The translations under genes and the position numbers were made by a program. DNA of 18,332 bases from Actinomycetota bacterium. GTDB lineage: Bacteria > Actinomycetota > Actinomycetes > Nanopelagicales > Nanopelagicaceae. The first letter of the stretch is position 1, and every line of letters begins with the position of its first letter. Of this stretch, positions 7,253 to 15,500 are shown in pieces. Below the pieces are notes generated by a model. The model worked only from the letters and a program-made list of their open reading frames with translations. It was not told the DNA's origin and did not search any database. Location of the stretch: the NCBI GenBank assembly GCA_009704445.1, contig WLED01000011.1, positions 1 through 18,332 of the forward strand. The letters are read 5' to 3'.

Positions 7253-8026
7253 CTATGTGACTACAACGTTGCGCACTGGATAATTGTGCTTATCCAAATA
7301 GGCCTTAACATCTCCAATTCGATGAGTTCCAAAATGAAAGACGCTTGCGGCAAGCAATGCATTGGCTCCAGCATCTAATGCAGCCGCAAAATCAGAGAGT
7401 GTTCCGGCTCCCCCGCTAGCAATAAGCGGGACCTTAGTGACTTGTCTTACCGCTGTAATCATCCCGATGTCATATCCAGCTCTTGTTCCATCTGCATCCA
7501 TGGAGTTCAACAAAATCTCTCCAGCTCCAAGCTGACACGCTTTCTCAACCCATCTCAATGCATCTAGACCAGAGCTTTCTCTTCCACCATGTGTTGTCAC
7601 TTCAAATCCTGATTCAGTGCGCGCGCGTCTAGCATCGACTGAAATCACCAAGACTTGTGAACCAAAACGATCTGCTATCTCCGCAATGAGTTCTGGTCTG
7701 GCAATTGCTGATGTATTAATTGAAACTTTGTCCGCACCTGCTCGAAGTAACTTATCTACATCGCTTACAGAGCGAATTCCTCCTCCAACGGTTAATGGAA
7801 TGAAAACCTGTTCAGCTGTCTTGCGAACGATATCCAAAGTCGTTTCACGGTTAGATGAGGATGCTGAAATATCTAGAAACGTTAATTCATCGGCACCTTC
7901 ACGGTCATAAAGTGAGGCCATTTCGACAGGATCACCTGCATCGACAAGATTTGTGAAATTGATACCCTTAACAACGCGCCCGTCAGTAACATCTAAGCAA
8001 GGAATAATTCGAACAGAAAGTCCCAT
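7253..8026 (-). CDS. hisF: Imidazole glycerol phosphate synthase, cyclase subunit
   Basis: HisF uses ammonia delivered by HisH to turn PRFAR into imidazole glycerol phosphate and AICAR. The 257-residue barrel has the catalytic pair Asp12 (RIIPCLDV) and Asp131 (VISVDARR). The phosphate-binding TVGGGIRS and IASGGAG loops are present as well. It is preceded by the strongest-looking ribosome site region of the his cluster (AAAGGGGAG, nine bases before ATG 8026-8024). The 51-base space from hisA is the widest gap within the biosynthetic block. Confidence 0.98.
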   Translation of the reverse strand: MGLSVRIIPCLDVTDGRVVKGINFTNLVDAGDPVEMASLYDREGADELTFLDISASSSNRETTLDIVRKTAEQVFIPLTVGGGIRSVSDVDKLLRAGADKVSINTSAIARPELIAEIADRFGSQVLVISVDARRARTESGFEVTTHGGRESSGLDALRWVEKACQLGAGEILLNSMDADGTRAGYDIGMITAVRQVTKVPLIASGGAGTLSDFAAALDAGANALLAASVFHFGTHRIGDVKAYLDKHNYPVRNVVVT

Positions 8027-8035
8027 AACCCCTTA

Positions 8036-8044
8036 CTCCCCTTT
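8036..8044 (-). promoter_or_regulatory. Ribosome binding site of hisF
   Basis: On the minus strand this reads AAAGGGGAG, nine bases before the hisF ATG. It shows that hisF initiates independently, unlike the overlapping hisB-hisH-hisA genes just upstream. Confidence 0.65.
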
Positions 8045-8058
8045 CAATCTGTTCACGT

Positions 8059-8073
8059 GATTTGGTACAAATC
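8059..8073. repeat. Perfect hairpin between hisA and hisF
   Basis: GATTTG and CAAATC, six-base perfect arms, surround a three-base loop immediately after the hisA stop. No U-tract follows, so it is not a normal terminator. It could stabilise or process the mRNA at this gap, or be a small operator. Short arms make chance possible. Confidence 0.35.
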
Positions 8074-8077
8074 CTTA

Positions 8078-8809
8078 TTAATTTGCTGAACTAATAGTTT
8101 GTAATGCTTGTTCTAAAGTAAAGGCTCCGGCATATAAGGCCTTTCCTACGATTGCACCTTCGACTCCAATGCTTTGAAGCTGGGCTAATGCGGAAATATC
8201 CTCAAGTGTTGCTATTCCACCACTTGCAATCACAGGTTTATTTGTCACCGCACATACTGATTTTAACAATTCTAAATTAGGACCCATCAATGTTCCATCT
8301 TTTGCGACATCGGTTACAACATATCTGCTACATCCATCGCGCTCTAATCGTGCAATAGTTTCGAATAAGTCTCCGCCTTCTTGAGTCCACCCTCTTGCGG
8401 CAAGAGTATGACCTCGAACATCTAACCCAACAGCAATTCGATCTCCATGTTCTTGAATTACGCGAGCAGTCCACTCTGGATTTTCGAGTGCAGCCGTCCC
8501 GAGATTTACTCTCCTGCATCCAGTTGCTAAAGCTCTGGTGAGGGATGCTTCATCTCTGATTCCGCCAGAAAGCTCAACATTTATGTCTAACCTACCCACA
8601 ACTTCGGCCAACAAATCTGAGTTTTCGCCACGACCAAATGCTGCATCTAAATCAACTAAATGTAGCCATGTTGCACCAGCAGATTGAAAATCTAGAGCAA
8701 CTTCCAATGGCGCTCCGTAGATACTCTCTTGAGTGATTTCGCCCTGAACAAGGCGCACCGCACGACCATCCTTTACGTCAACAGCAGGAAGAAGATAAAA
8801 GCTGTTCAT
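8078..8809 (-). CDS. priA: PriA-type bifunctional HisA/TrpF isomerase
   Basis: This TIM-barrel enzyme isomerises ProFAR in histidine synthesis. In actinobacteria it also isomerises phosphoribosyl anthranilate in tryptophan synthesis. The 243-residue product has the acid/base pair Asp11 and Asp171 and the PriA residue Arg19. It also has Asp130 and the ARGW motif (Arg139, Trp141), which corresponds to the Arg-x-Trp loop that lets PriA reshape its site for both substrates. A longer reading from a TTG at 8824 exists but is rejected. The ATG at 8809-8807 gives an ATGA overlap with the hisH stop and starts right before the conserved YLLPAVDVKDGRAVRL. No separate trpF is present in this trp cluster, which agrees with bifunctionality, though trpF could be elsewhere. 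Confidence 0.95.
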   Translation of the reverse strand: MNSFYLLPAVDVKDGRAVRLVQGEITQESIYGAPLEVALDFQSAGATWLHLVDLDAAFGRGENSDLLAEVVGRLDINVELSGGIRDEASLTRALATGCRRVNLGTAALENPEWTARVIQEHGDRIAVGLDVRGHTLAARGWTQEGGDLFETIARLERDGCSRYVVTDVAKDGTLMGPNLELLKSVCAVTNKPVIASGGIATLEDISALAQLQSIGVEGAIVGKALYAGAFTLEQALQTISSAN

Positions 8810-9453
8810 AACGAACCCACCCAATTCTTTATCAAAGCAAGTCCTGCAGTTCCAGATTTTTCTGGATGGAACTGTGTAGCACTTACATATTCATCTTCAA
8901 CTACAGAAAGAAATCTCTCCCCATGAAAGCTCCAACTTTGCACCTTGCCAGCCGGTTGTTTAGCAGCATATGAATGTACGAAATAAAAAGACTGGTTTTC
9001 TATGCCTTTAAGCAGGAGTGATTTTGGATCCGCTTCAACTGTGTTCCAACCCATGTGAGGAAGTATTGGTGCATTAAGTCGATCAACGACACCCTCGAAT
9101 AGACCTATACCCACGTGAGGCTTGGCTTTACTATTTTCTGATCCAAGTTTTCCTTCTGTTCCTTCTATTCCTTCTGTTCCTTCTGTTCCATGCGTAAACA
9201 AAATCTGCATTCCAATACAAATTCCTAAAACAGGACGCTCTTTTGCCACACGCTCTTGCACAATTGATCCACCGTTGATCGCATTAATTCCATTCATGCA
9301 TGAAGAAAAAGCGCCAACTCCAGGAACTACTAAACCGTCGGCTTCAAGTGCAATAGCGGGATCAGATGTGAGAACGACTTCTTGACCTGTAATAGCAAAG
9401 GCACGTTCGGCCGATCGCAAATTACCTGATCCGTAATCAAGAATTGCGATCAA
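8806..9453 (-). CDS. hisH: Imidazole glycerol phosphate synthase, glutaminase subunit (with repeat insertion)
   Basis: HisH hydrolyses glutamine and passes ammonia to HisF. The 215-residue class I amidotransferase has the catalytic triad Cys79 (GICIGMQ), His196 and Glu198 (QFHPEKSG). The usual N-terminal ILDYGSGNLRS is intact. Immediately after the nucleophile helix, residues 89-101 are a low-complexity GTEGTEGIEGTEG stretch encoded by a 9-base tandem repeat. A hydrophilic linker follows before the conserved HVGIG region. The reading frame stays open, so the enzyme is presumably functional. The start is TTG at 9453-9451, overlapping the hisB stop as TTGA; no ATG precedes the conserved N-terminus. 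The stop overlaps hisA (ATGA). Confidence 0.96.
   Translation of the reverse strand: MIAILDYGSGNLRSAERAFAITGQEVVLTSDPAIALEADGLVVPGVGAFSSCMNGINAINGGSIVQERVAKERPVLGICIGMQILFTHGTEGTEGIEGTEGKLGSENSKAKPHVGIGLFEGVVDRLNAPILPHMGWNTVEADPKSLLLKGIENQSFYFVHSYAAKQPAGKVQSWSFHGERFLSVVEDEYVSATQFHPEKSGTAGLALIKNWVGSL
9150..9185. repeat. 9-base tandem repeat (four units) inside hisH
   Basis: On the plus strand four consecutive units TTCCTTCTG / TTCCTTCTA / TTCCTTCTG / TTCCTTCTG occur, with a partial fifth (TTCC) after them. Only one base differs among the four units. Being a multiple of three, unit gain or loss keeps the hisH frame and changes only the number of Glu-Gly-Thr blocks. Confidence 0.9.
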
Positions 9454-10034
9454 AGAGAGCCCTTAGTTGAAGGAATTCCTGCCACTCTGCCATCTAGTGA
9501 AACTGCATCTCGCAGGGCTCTTGCCACTGCCTTGAACTGAGCTTCAAAAACATGGTGGGCATTTCGACCTTCGAGAACTCGAATGTGCAGCGCAATTCGC
9601 GCCTCAGCAACAATTGATTCCCAGATGTGCTTGCCAAGAGTTGTATCAAATGTACCGATCAACTCAACGATTTCTGGTTGACGGTGCACAAGATATGGTC
9701 GTCCTGAAAGATCCACGGCAGCTTGCACCAAAACTTCATCAAGAGGCACCATTGAGTCTCCAAAACGGCGAATTCCAATTTTCTCCCCAAGTGCTTCGCG
9801 TAAGGCTTGACCGAAGGCAAGTGAAGTATCTTCAACACTGTGATGTGAATCCACTTCAACATCACCAGTGGTCTTGATCATTAAATCAAAACCAGAGTGC
9901 TTCCCTAATTGAGACATCATGTGATCGAAAAACGGTACGCCTGTAGCAACATCGATCACACCTTGACCATCTAGATTGAGTTCGACGATAACGTGTGACT
10001 CTTTGGTTTTTCTCTCAACGCGTGCTTTTCTCAT
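9450..10034 (-). CDS. hisB: Imidazoleglycerol-phosphate dehydratase
   Basis: HisB dehydrates imidazole glycerol phosphate to imidazole acetol phosphate. The product is 194 residues and contains only the dehydratase, without the histidinol-phosphatase domain found in E. coli HisB, so that phosphatase must be encoded elsewhere. The two di-manganese HHxxE motifs are at residues 64-68 (DSHHSVED) and 160-164 (NAHHVFEAQ). Conserved FFDHM and LDEV elements are present. It starts at ATG 10034-10032 behind a strong ribosome site that spans the hisC stop. Its stop overlaps the TTG start of hisH. Confidence 0.98.
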   Translation of the reverse strand: MRKARVERKTKESHVIVELNLDGQGVIDVATGVPFFDHMMSQLGKHSGFDLMIKTTGDVEVDSHHSVEDTSLAFGQALREALGEKIGIRRFGDSMVPLDEVLVQAAVDLSGRPYLVHRQPEIVELIGTFDTTLGKHIWESIVAEARIALHIRVLEGRNAHHVFEAQFKAVARALRDAVSLDGRVAGIPSTKGSL

Positions 10035-10040
10035 CGATTT

Positions 10041-10046
10041 CTCCTT
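10041..10046 (-). promoter_or_regulatory. Ribosome binding site of hisB
   Basis: On the minus strand this reads AAGGAG, six bases before the hisB ATG, the best Shine-Dalgarno match seen in the window. It sits against the hisC stop codon, allowing terminating ribosomes to restart. Confidence 0.75.
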
Positions 10047-11131
10047 TAGATCAGTTCCTTGAGAGCAGATATGAATAAATCATTCTCTGCCTCATTGCCA
10101 ATTGTTACTCGCAGATACCCAGATACTCCCACATCTCGTATCAGAACACCCTTTTTGAGTAAATCTGACCATAACTGCGTCGCATCTTGGGCAAAGCCTG
10201 CAAACAATATGAAGTTAGCATCACTATCTATAGTTGTTAGACCAAGGCCAGTAAGAGCCGTAATCATCTTGTTTCTTGATTCAATGATTGCATCTACGCC
10301 AGCTAACAACTCTTCCTTAAAGTCTAGGGCAACTTCTGCAACAGCCTGCGTAATTGAACTTAAATGATATGGGAGTCGAACTATGAGCATTGCATCAATG
10401 ACTTTATGATCTGCTACTAAATATCCAACTCTCGCCCCTGCAAATGCAAATGCTTTACTCATAGTTCGAATTACTACTACATGTGGACAATCTGGAATCA
10501 AAGTAACTGCAGAGGTTTGCTCAGAAAACTCTGCATAAGCTTCATCGATAATCAATAGACCGCTCACAGCTTTTACTGCATCAGCAATCTTTGCAATATC
10601 GACTATCGCTACTGCTCCACCAGTTGGATTATTGGGAGTCGTGATAAATGTCAGCGTGGGCTTGTTGATTTCTATCTGACTAATTGCTTCAGCAACATTG
10701 AGTGAGAAGTCTGAATTACGATTCCCATCAATCCATACCGTGTTGCTCACTCTTGCAATCAGTGAATGCATGGAATATGAAGGACTAAAACCTAGAGCTT
10801 TACCATGTCCAAAAGCTAGGAAAATCGACTGAATAACTTCATTACTTCCGTTTGCAACCCAAAGATTATTGTGAGTAAAACGTGTTGAGTTTGAATCATT
10901 TATGTAAGCCGCTAATTTGCTACGTAAGCGCTCGGCATCTCGATCCGGATATCTATTGAGTTGCGACGATATCTCAGAAACTGCTGTCGTTATTGCAATC
11001 TGCAATTTTGCAGAAGGTGAATAGGGATTTTCATTTGTATTGAGAAATGCTTGAGCGGGTACTTGCGGCGCACCATACGGTGAAAGTGATCGCAGATCTT
11101 GGCGAATGGGTAACCAGGACGGCCAATTCAT
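10046..11131 (-). CDS. hisC: Histidinol-phosphate aminotransferase
   Basis: HisC transfers an amino group from glutamate to imidazole acetol phosphate. The 361-residue fold-type I aminotransferase has the substrate-site LNTNENPY near residue 30-37, TPNNPTG near 165-171, the aspartate of IIDEAYAEF, and the PLP lysine Lys226 in TMSKAFAFAGARVGY. The conserved arginine in GYLRVTIG is near the C-terminus. Its position between hisD and hisB makes the histidine role firm, although such enzymes can also accept aromatic amino acids. The ATG at 11131-11129 overlaps the hisD stop (ATGA). Confidence 0.97.
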   Translation of the reverse strand: MNWPSWLPIRQDLRSLSPYGAPQVPAQAFLNTNENPYSPSAKLQIAITTAVSEISSQLNRYPDRDAERLRSKLAAYINDSNSTRFTHNNLWVANGSNEVIQSIFLAFGHGKALGFSPSYSMHSLIARVSNTVWIDGNRNSDFSLNVAEAISQIEINKPTLTFITTPNNPTGGAVAIVDIAKIADAVKAVSGLLIIDEAYAEFSEQTSAVTLIPDCPHVVVIRTMSKAFAFAGARVGYLVADHKVIDAMLIVRLPYHLSSITQAVAEVALDFKEELLAGVDAIIESRNKMITALTGLGLTTIDSDANFILFAGFAQDATQLWSDLLKKGVLIRDVGVSGYLRVTIGNEAENDLFISALKELI

Positions 11132-12438
11132 GACAGATCCTCGATTCGAGCAAGAATAGCTTCGCCATGAGCAGGTAAATCTTCTGCATTCGCAAGAGTC
11201 ACTACAGTTTCGGCTATTTCGGTAAATGCTTTTTGTGAATACTCAACAAAGTGCAAGCCGCGCAAGAAACTTTGTACCGATAAACCGCTTGAGTGACATG
11301 CGCACCCTCCAGTTGGAAGCACGTGATTTGATCCAGCTGAGTAATCACCTAATGACACCGGTGTGAAGCGCCCGATAAAGACTGCACCTGCATTTCTTAT
11401 CTTGGTAGATACCAGACGAGCATCTTTACATTGAATCTCTAGGTGTTCAGCAGCATACGCATTAACAACATCAACTCCCTGATCCAAGTTATCAACCAAA
11501 ACTATCGCCGATTGCACCCCAGAAAGAGCCTGCCTAATTCGATCTGAGTGCTTCGTTTCAGAGACTCTAATCTTTAGTTCATCTACAGTTTTTTCTGCTA
11601 GCTCAACTGAGTCAGTGACCAAAATTGCTGCGGCGATCACATCGTGTTCAGCCTGGCTGATTAAATCGACAGCGACATCACTTGGCAATGCAGTCGAATC
11701 AGCCAATATTGCAATTTCAGTTGGTCCTGCTTCTGAATCTATTCCGATCACTCCCCGCAACGCTCTCTTTGCTGCAGCAACATAGATGTTTCCAGGACCT
11801 GTTACAAGATCAACTTTTTCACACACTCCATCCATCCCATAAGCAAATAGAGCAATCGCTTGGGCTCCACCGACTGCATACACTTCTGAAATTCCCAAAA
11901 GTGCACAGGTTGCTAGAATTGTTGGATGAGGTAAACCTCCAAAATCTTTTTGAGGCGGAGAAGCTACAGCTATAGATGCAACTTTTGCGATCTGAGCTGG
12001 AATGACATTCATCATCACGCTACTTGGATACACAGCGCGTCCTCCAGGAACATATAGCCCCACACGATCTACCGGTATCCATTTTTCTGTCACAGCAGCA
12101 CCGTCTACCAACGTCGTAGTTTTATCACTTCGAACTTGATCATTGTGCACTTTTTTGATTCGAGAAATCGATGCCTCTAACGCTTGCCGTACTTTGGGAT
12201 CTAGGTTTTGCAAAGCTAAATCTAGATCTGATTGGGGCACCTTTATTGCTGCTGGCTTTACCCCATCAAATTCTTGTGCAAGTTGAATCAAATCTTCCTG
12301 TGTTCCGTTTTTAACTCTGAGTAAAATTGGGTGAATGAGATCCATGGCTTGATCGATATTAAAATCAGCGCGCGGAAGATAGGAGGCGTACCCTGCTTTT
12401 GATAGCGCTTTTCCGCGTAGGTCAACGGTGCGAATCAT
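11128..12438 (-). CDS. hisD: Histidinol dehydrogenase
   Basis: HisD carries out the last two oxidations, L-histidinol to L-histidine, with NAD+ and a zinc ion. The 436-residue product has the typical VTGPGNIYVAAAKR and SEAGPTEIAILAD segments. The zinc-site elements are SQAEHD, LGDYSAGSNHVLPTGG and the C-terminal HGEAI. It is the first gene of the his block and starts at ATG 12438-12436, 43 bases after the dnaE stop. No strong ribosome site or clear promoter is visible in that gap, so read-through from dnaE or a promoter inside dnaE is likely. The stop overlaps hisC. Confidence 0.98.
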   Translation of the reverse strand: MIRTVDLRGKALSKAGYASYLPRADFNIDQAMDLIHPILLRVKNGTQEDLIQLAQEFDGVKPAAIKVPQSDLDLALQNLDPKVRQALEASISRIKKVHNDQVRSDKTTTLVDGAAVTEKWIPVDRVGLYVPGGRAVYPSSVMMNVIPAQIAKVASIAVASPPQKDFGGLPHPTILATCALLGISEVYAVGGAQAIALFAYGMDGVCEKVDLVTGPGNIYVAAAKRALRGVIGIDSEAGPTEIAILADSTALPSDVAVDLISQAEHDVIAAAILVTDSVELAEKTVDELKIRVSETKHSDRIRQALSGVQSAIVLVDNLDQGVDVVNAYAAEHLEIQCKDARLVSTKIRNAGAVFIGRFTPVSLGDYSAGSNHVLPTGGCACHSSGLSVQSFLRGLHFVEYSQKAFTEIAETVVTLANAEDLPAHGEAILARIEDLS

Positions 12439-12475
12439 GCCGCAATCGTATCGGTTGGACCTTAATTCTTGCCGA

Positions 12476-12505
12476 TGGTTTCTAAACCAAGCAGTTGGGT
12501 CCCAA
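12476..12505. repeat. Two adjacent short palindromes at the dnaE 3' end
   Basis: TGGTTT-CT-AAACCA (12476-12489) is a perfect 6+2+6 inverted repeat that covers the dnaE stop codon. TTGGG-T-CCCAA (12495-12505) is a perfect 5+1+5 repeat six bases away. Together they occupy the entry to the dnaE-hisD gap. They could be operator-like sites or mRNA structure ahead of the his block. There is no U-tract, so a rho-independent terminator is not supported. Confidence 0.35.
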
Positions 12506-15500
12506 AATTGATTTCAAATCTGCGCTTAAGCTAGGTGAAGAAGTGATTAACGCATCAACCTTCATCACGGTACTGCCACCATTGTCTCTTAACTGAAGAT
12601 GTACTTCTCGTTTTCCTGGGTGCGACCTCAGTATCTCTTTAATTCGCTCTACAACTGGTGGTGTGCACTGAGCCATGGGAAGGCTAATCACAAGCGGACC
12701 AACTGGTGCTGACTTGATATCTGGGATGGACATTTCAAGTGCAGTAAATCTGAGTGCATCTTCTCGTCTATCTACGCGACCTCGAATTGTGACGATTCGA
12801 TCTTCGGTTAGCGTTATCGAATATTGATTGTAGGTGTTTGCAAAGAACAAAACTTCTATCGATCCCTCTAGATCTTCTACTGTAACAACTGCCCAGGATG
12901 CTCCCTGGCGTGAAACTTTTCTAACAACACTTGTGATCAGACCACCTATAGTGACAATAGATTCATGCTGTGCGCCCTCATCTACTAACTCACTAATTGT
13001 CAGATCTGTATTGGCACGTAAAACATGCTCCACTCCAAGTAATGGGTGGTCAGAAACATAAAGCCCTAACATCTCTCTTTCATAAGAAAGAAGAATAGAT
13101 TTCTCCCACTCACCCTCAGGAATCTGTATGTCTAATCCCGAAACCGCAGTTATTTCTTCTCCCCCAAAAAGATCAAACTGTCCGATTGCTTCGGCTCTCT
13201 TTGATTCAATAACCGAATCAATTGCCTCTAAGTGAACTGCAATGAGTCCCTTTCTCGTTGAACCAAGGGAACCAAATGCGCCAGCTTTGATTAAAGACTC
13301 GATTGTTTTCTTGTTGCAAACCTGAGCATCGACTTTAGCTAGGAAGTCACCAAAAGAAGCGAACTTTCCTTTTGCTTCCCGCGCAGCCTTTATGGAGGCG
13401 ACAACACCTTCACCGACATTTCTAATTGCTGCTAAACCGAAACGAATATCCACACCACGCGGCGTGTACTCAGCATCTGATTCATTGACATCTGGAGGCA
13501 GAACTTTGATCCCCATTCGACGGCACTCGGAAAGATACAGAGCAGATTTATCTTTATCATCCTTAACAGAAGTTAACAGCGCCGCCATGTACTCAGTTGG
13601 AAAGTTGGCCTTTAAATAGGCTGTCCAATAGGAAACAACTCCATACCCTGCTGAGTGAGCTCGGTTGAAAGCGTAATCAGAAAATGGAATCAAAGTATCC
13701 CAAAGGCGCTTAATTGCTGCAGTTGAGAATCCGTTTGCCTTCATACCTGCTTCAAAGGGAACATACTCTTTATCTAGAATCTCTTTATTCTTTTTACCCA
13801 TAGCTTTTCGTAAAAGATCCGCTCTTCCCAAAGAGAATCCTGCAACTTTTTGTGCAATAGCCATTACCTGTTCCTGGTAAACAATTAATCCGTACGTATC
13901 ACCAAGAATCTCTTGTAAGGAATCAGAGAGTTCGTTATGGATTGGCTCGACTGGTTTGCGATTATTCTTTCGATCAGCGTATAAATTGTGAGAGTTTTCC
14001 CCCATGGGACCAGGTCGATAGAGCGCAATTACTGCTGAGATATCCTGGAATGAATCTGGTGACAAGCTCTTTAAAAGTGCGCGCATGGGCCCACCATCGA
14101 GTTGGAAAACACCCAATGTCTCTCCACGGCTAAGCAGTTGATAAGTTTTTGGATCATCTAACGTCAGATCTTCAAGCACAACATCGATACCTTGGTTAGC
14201 TTTTATGTTTAAAAGGCAATCATCTAGAACCGATAGGTTTCTAAGACCCAAAAAGTCCATCTTGAGTAACCCTGTAGCTTCGCAAGCGCCCATATCAAAC
14301 TGGGTAATTATTGCTCCATCTGCTTCGCGTCGATGAATTGGAATTACATCAAGCAAAGGCTCACGCGAGAGAATTACTCCAGCTGCGTGCACTCCCCACT
14401 GACGCTTTAATCCTTCAAGACCACGAGCGGTGTCTACAACTCGCTTAGAGTCAGAGTCGGATTCATAAAGTGAGCGAAACTCTCCCGCCTCTGCATAACG
14501 TTCATCTTTGGGATCAAAGACTCCAGATAAAGAAATGTCTTTACCCATTACAGATGGTGGCAACGCTTTTGTTAACTTCTCACCAATTACATATGGATAG
14601 CCCAATACGCGAGTTGAGTCTTTAATCGCCTGCTTAGACTTAATGGTTCCATACGTGATTATCTGAGCAACGCGATCTTCTCCATATTTATTAGTTGCAT
14701 AACGAATCATTTCGCTTCTTCGACGTTCATCGAAGTCCAAGTCAATATCTGGCATCGAGATACGTTCTGGGTTCAAGAAGCGCTCAAAAAGTAAGCCATG
14801 TTCGATTGGATCTAACCCTGTAATTCCAAGTGAATACGCAACTAATGAACCTGCTGCAGATCCTCTACCCGGACCAACTCGGATTCCAACTTTCTTTGCA
14901 TGTGCCACCAAATCTGCAACTACCAAGAAATAACCAGGGAATCCCATTTTTTCCATCACGCCAAGTTCATATGTAAGTCGAGCCTCGTGGGCCGGCGTGA
15001 TCCTTGGACCCATTCGCTCCTTTAATCCGAGCTGTGCTTGTTTTTTGAGCCAGGTATCTTCTGTCTCACCAGTAGGAACTTCGAACTGCGGAAGTAGATT
15101 CTCTCCCTCTCGCAATGTGACATTACATCTTTCGGCAATAAGTAATGTGTTATCGCAACTTTCTGGAAGATCCTTAAACAGCTCTCTCATCTGGGCTGGA
15201 GTCTTTACATAGAACGAGTCATTATCAAACTTGAAACGCTTTGGGTCAGCCAATGTTGAACCTGACTGAACACAAAGTAGCGCCTCGTGTGCCGATGCAT
15301 CTGCTTGCAACGTGTAATGAAGGTCGTTAGTTGCAAGAAAAGGAATGCCTAACTCTTTACCTAATCGAAGTAGATCATTTTTAACGCGCGATTCAATCTC
15401 GATCCCATGATCCATTACTTCCAAAAAGTAATTCTCTTTCCCAAAAATATCGCGATAATCACTGGCGGCCTTTATCGCTTCCTTGTAAGCACCCATTCGA

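Noticed and set aside
8810..8824. Upstream TTG start that would extend HisA by five residues
   Set aside because: The ATG at 8809 gives the ATGA overlap seen at many junctions here and the standard HisA N-terminus. The extension would overlap hisH by 19 bases without support.
9122..9385. Plus-strand open frame across the hisH repeat
   Set aside because: It is antisense to a clearly functional hisH, and its Pro/Ser repeats are only the complement of the Glu-Gly-Thr codons.
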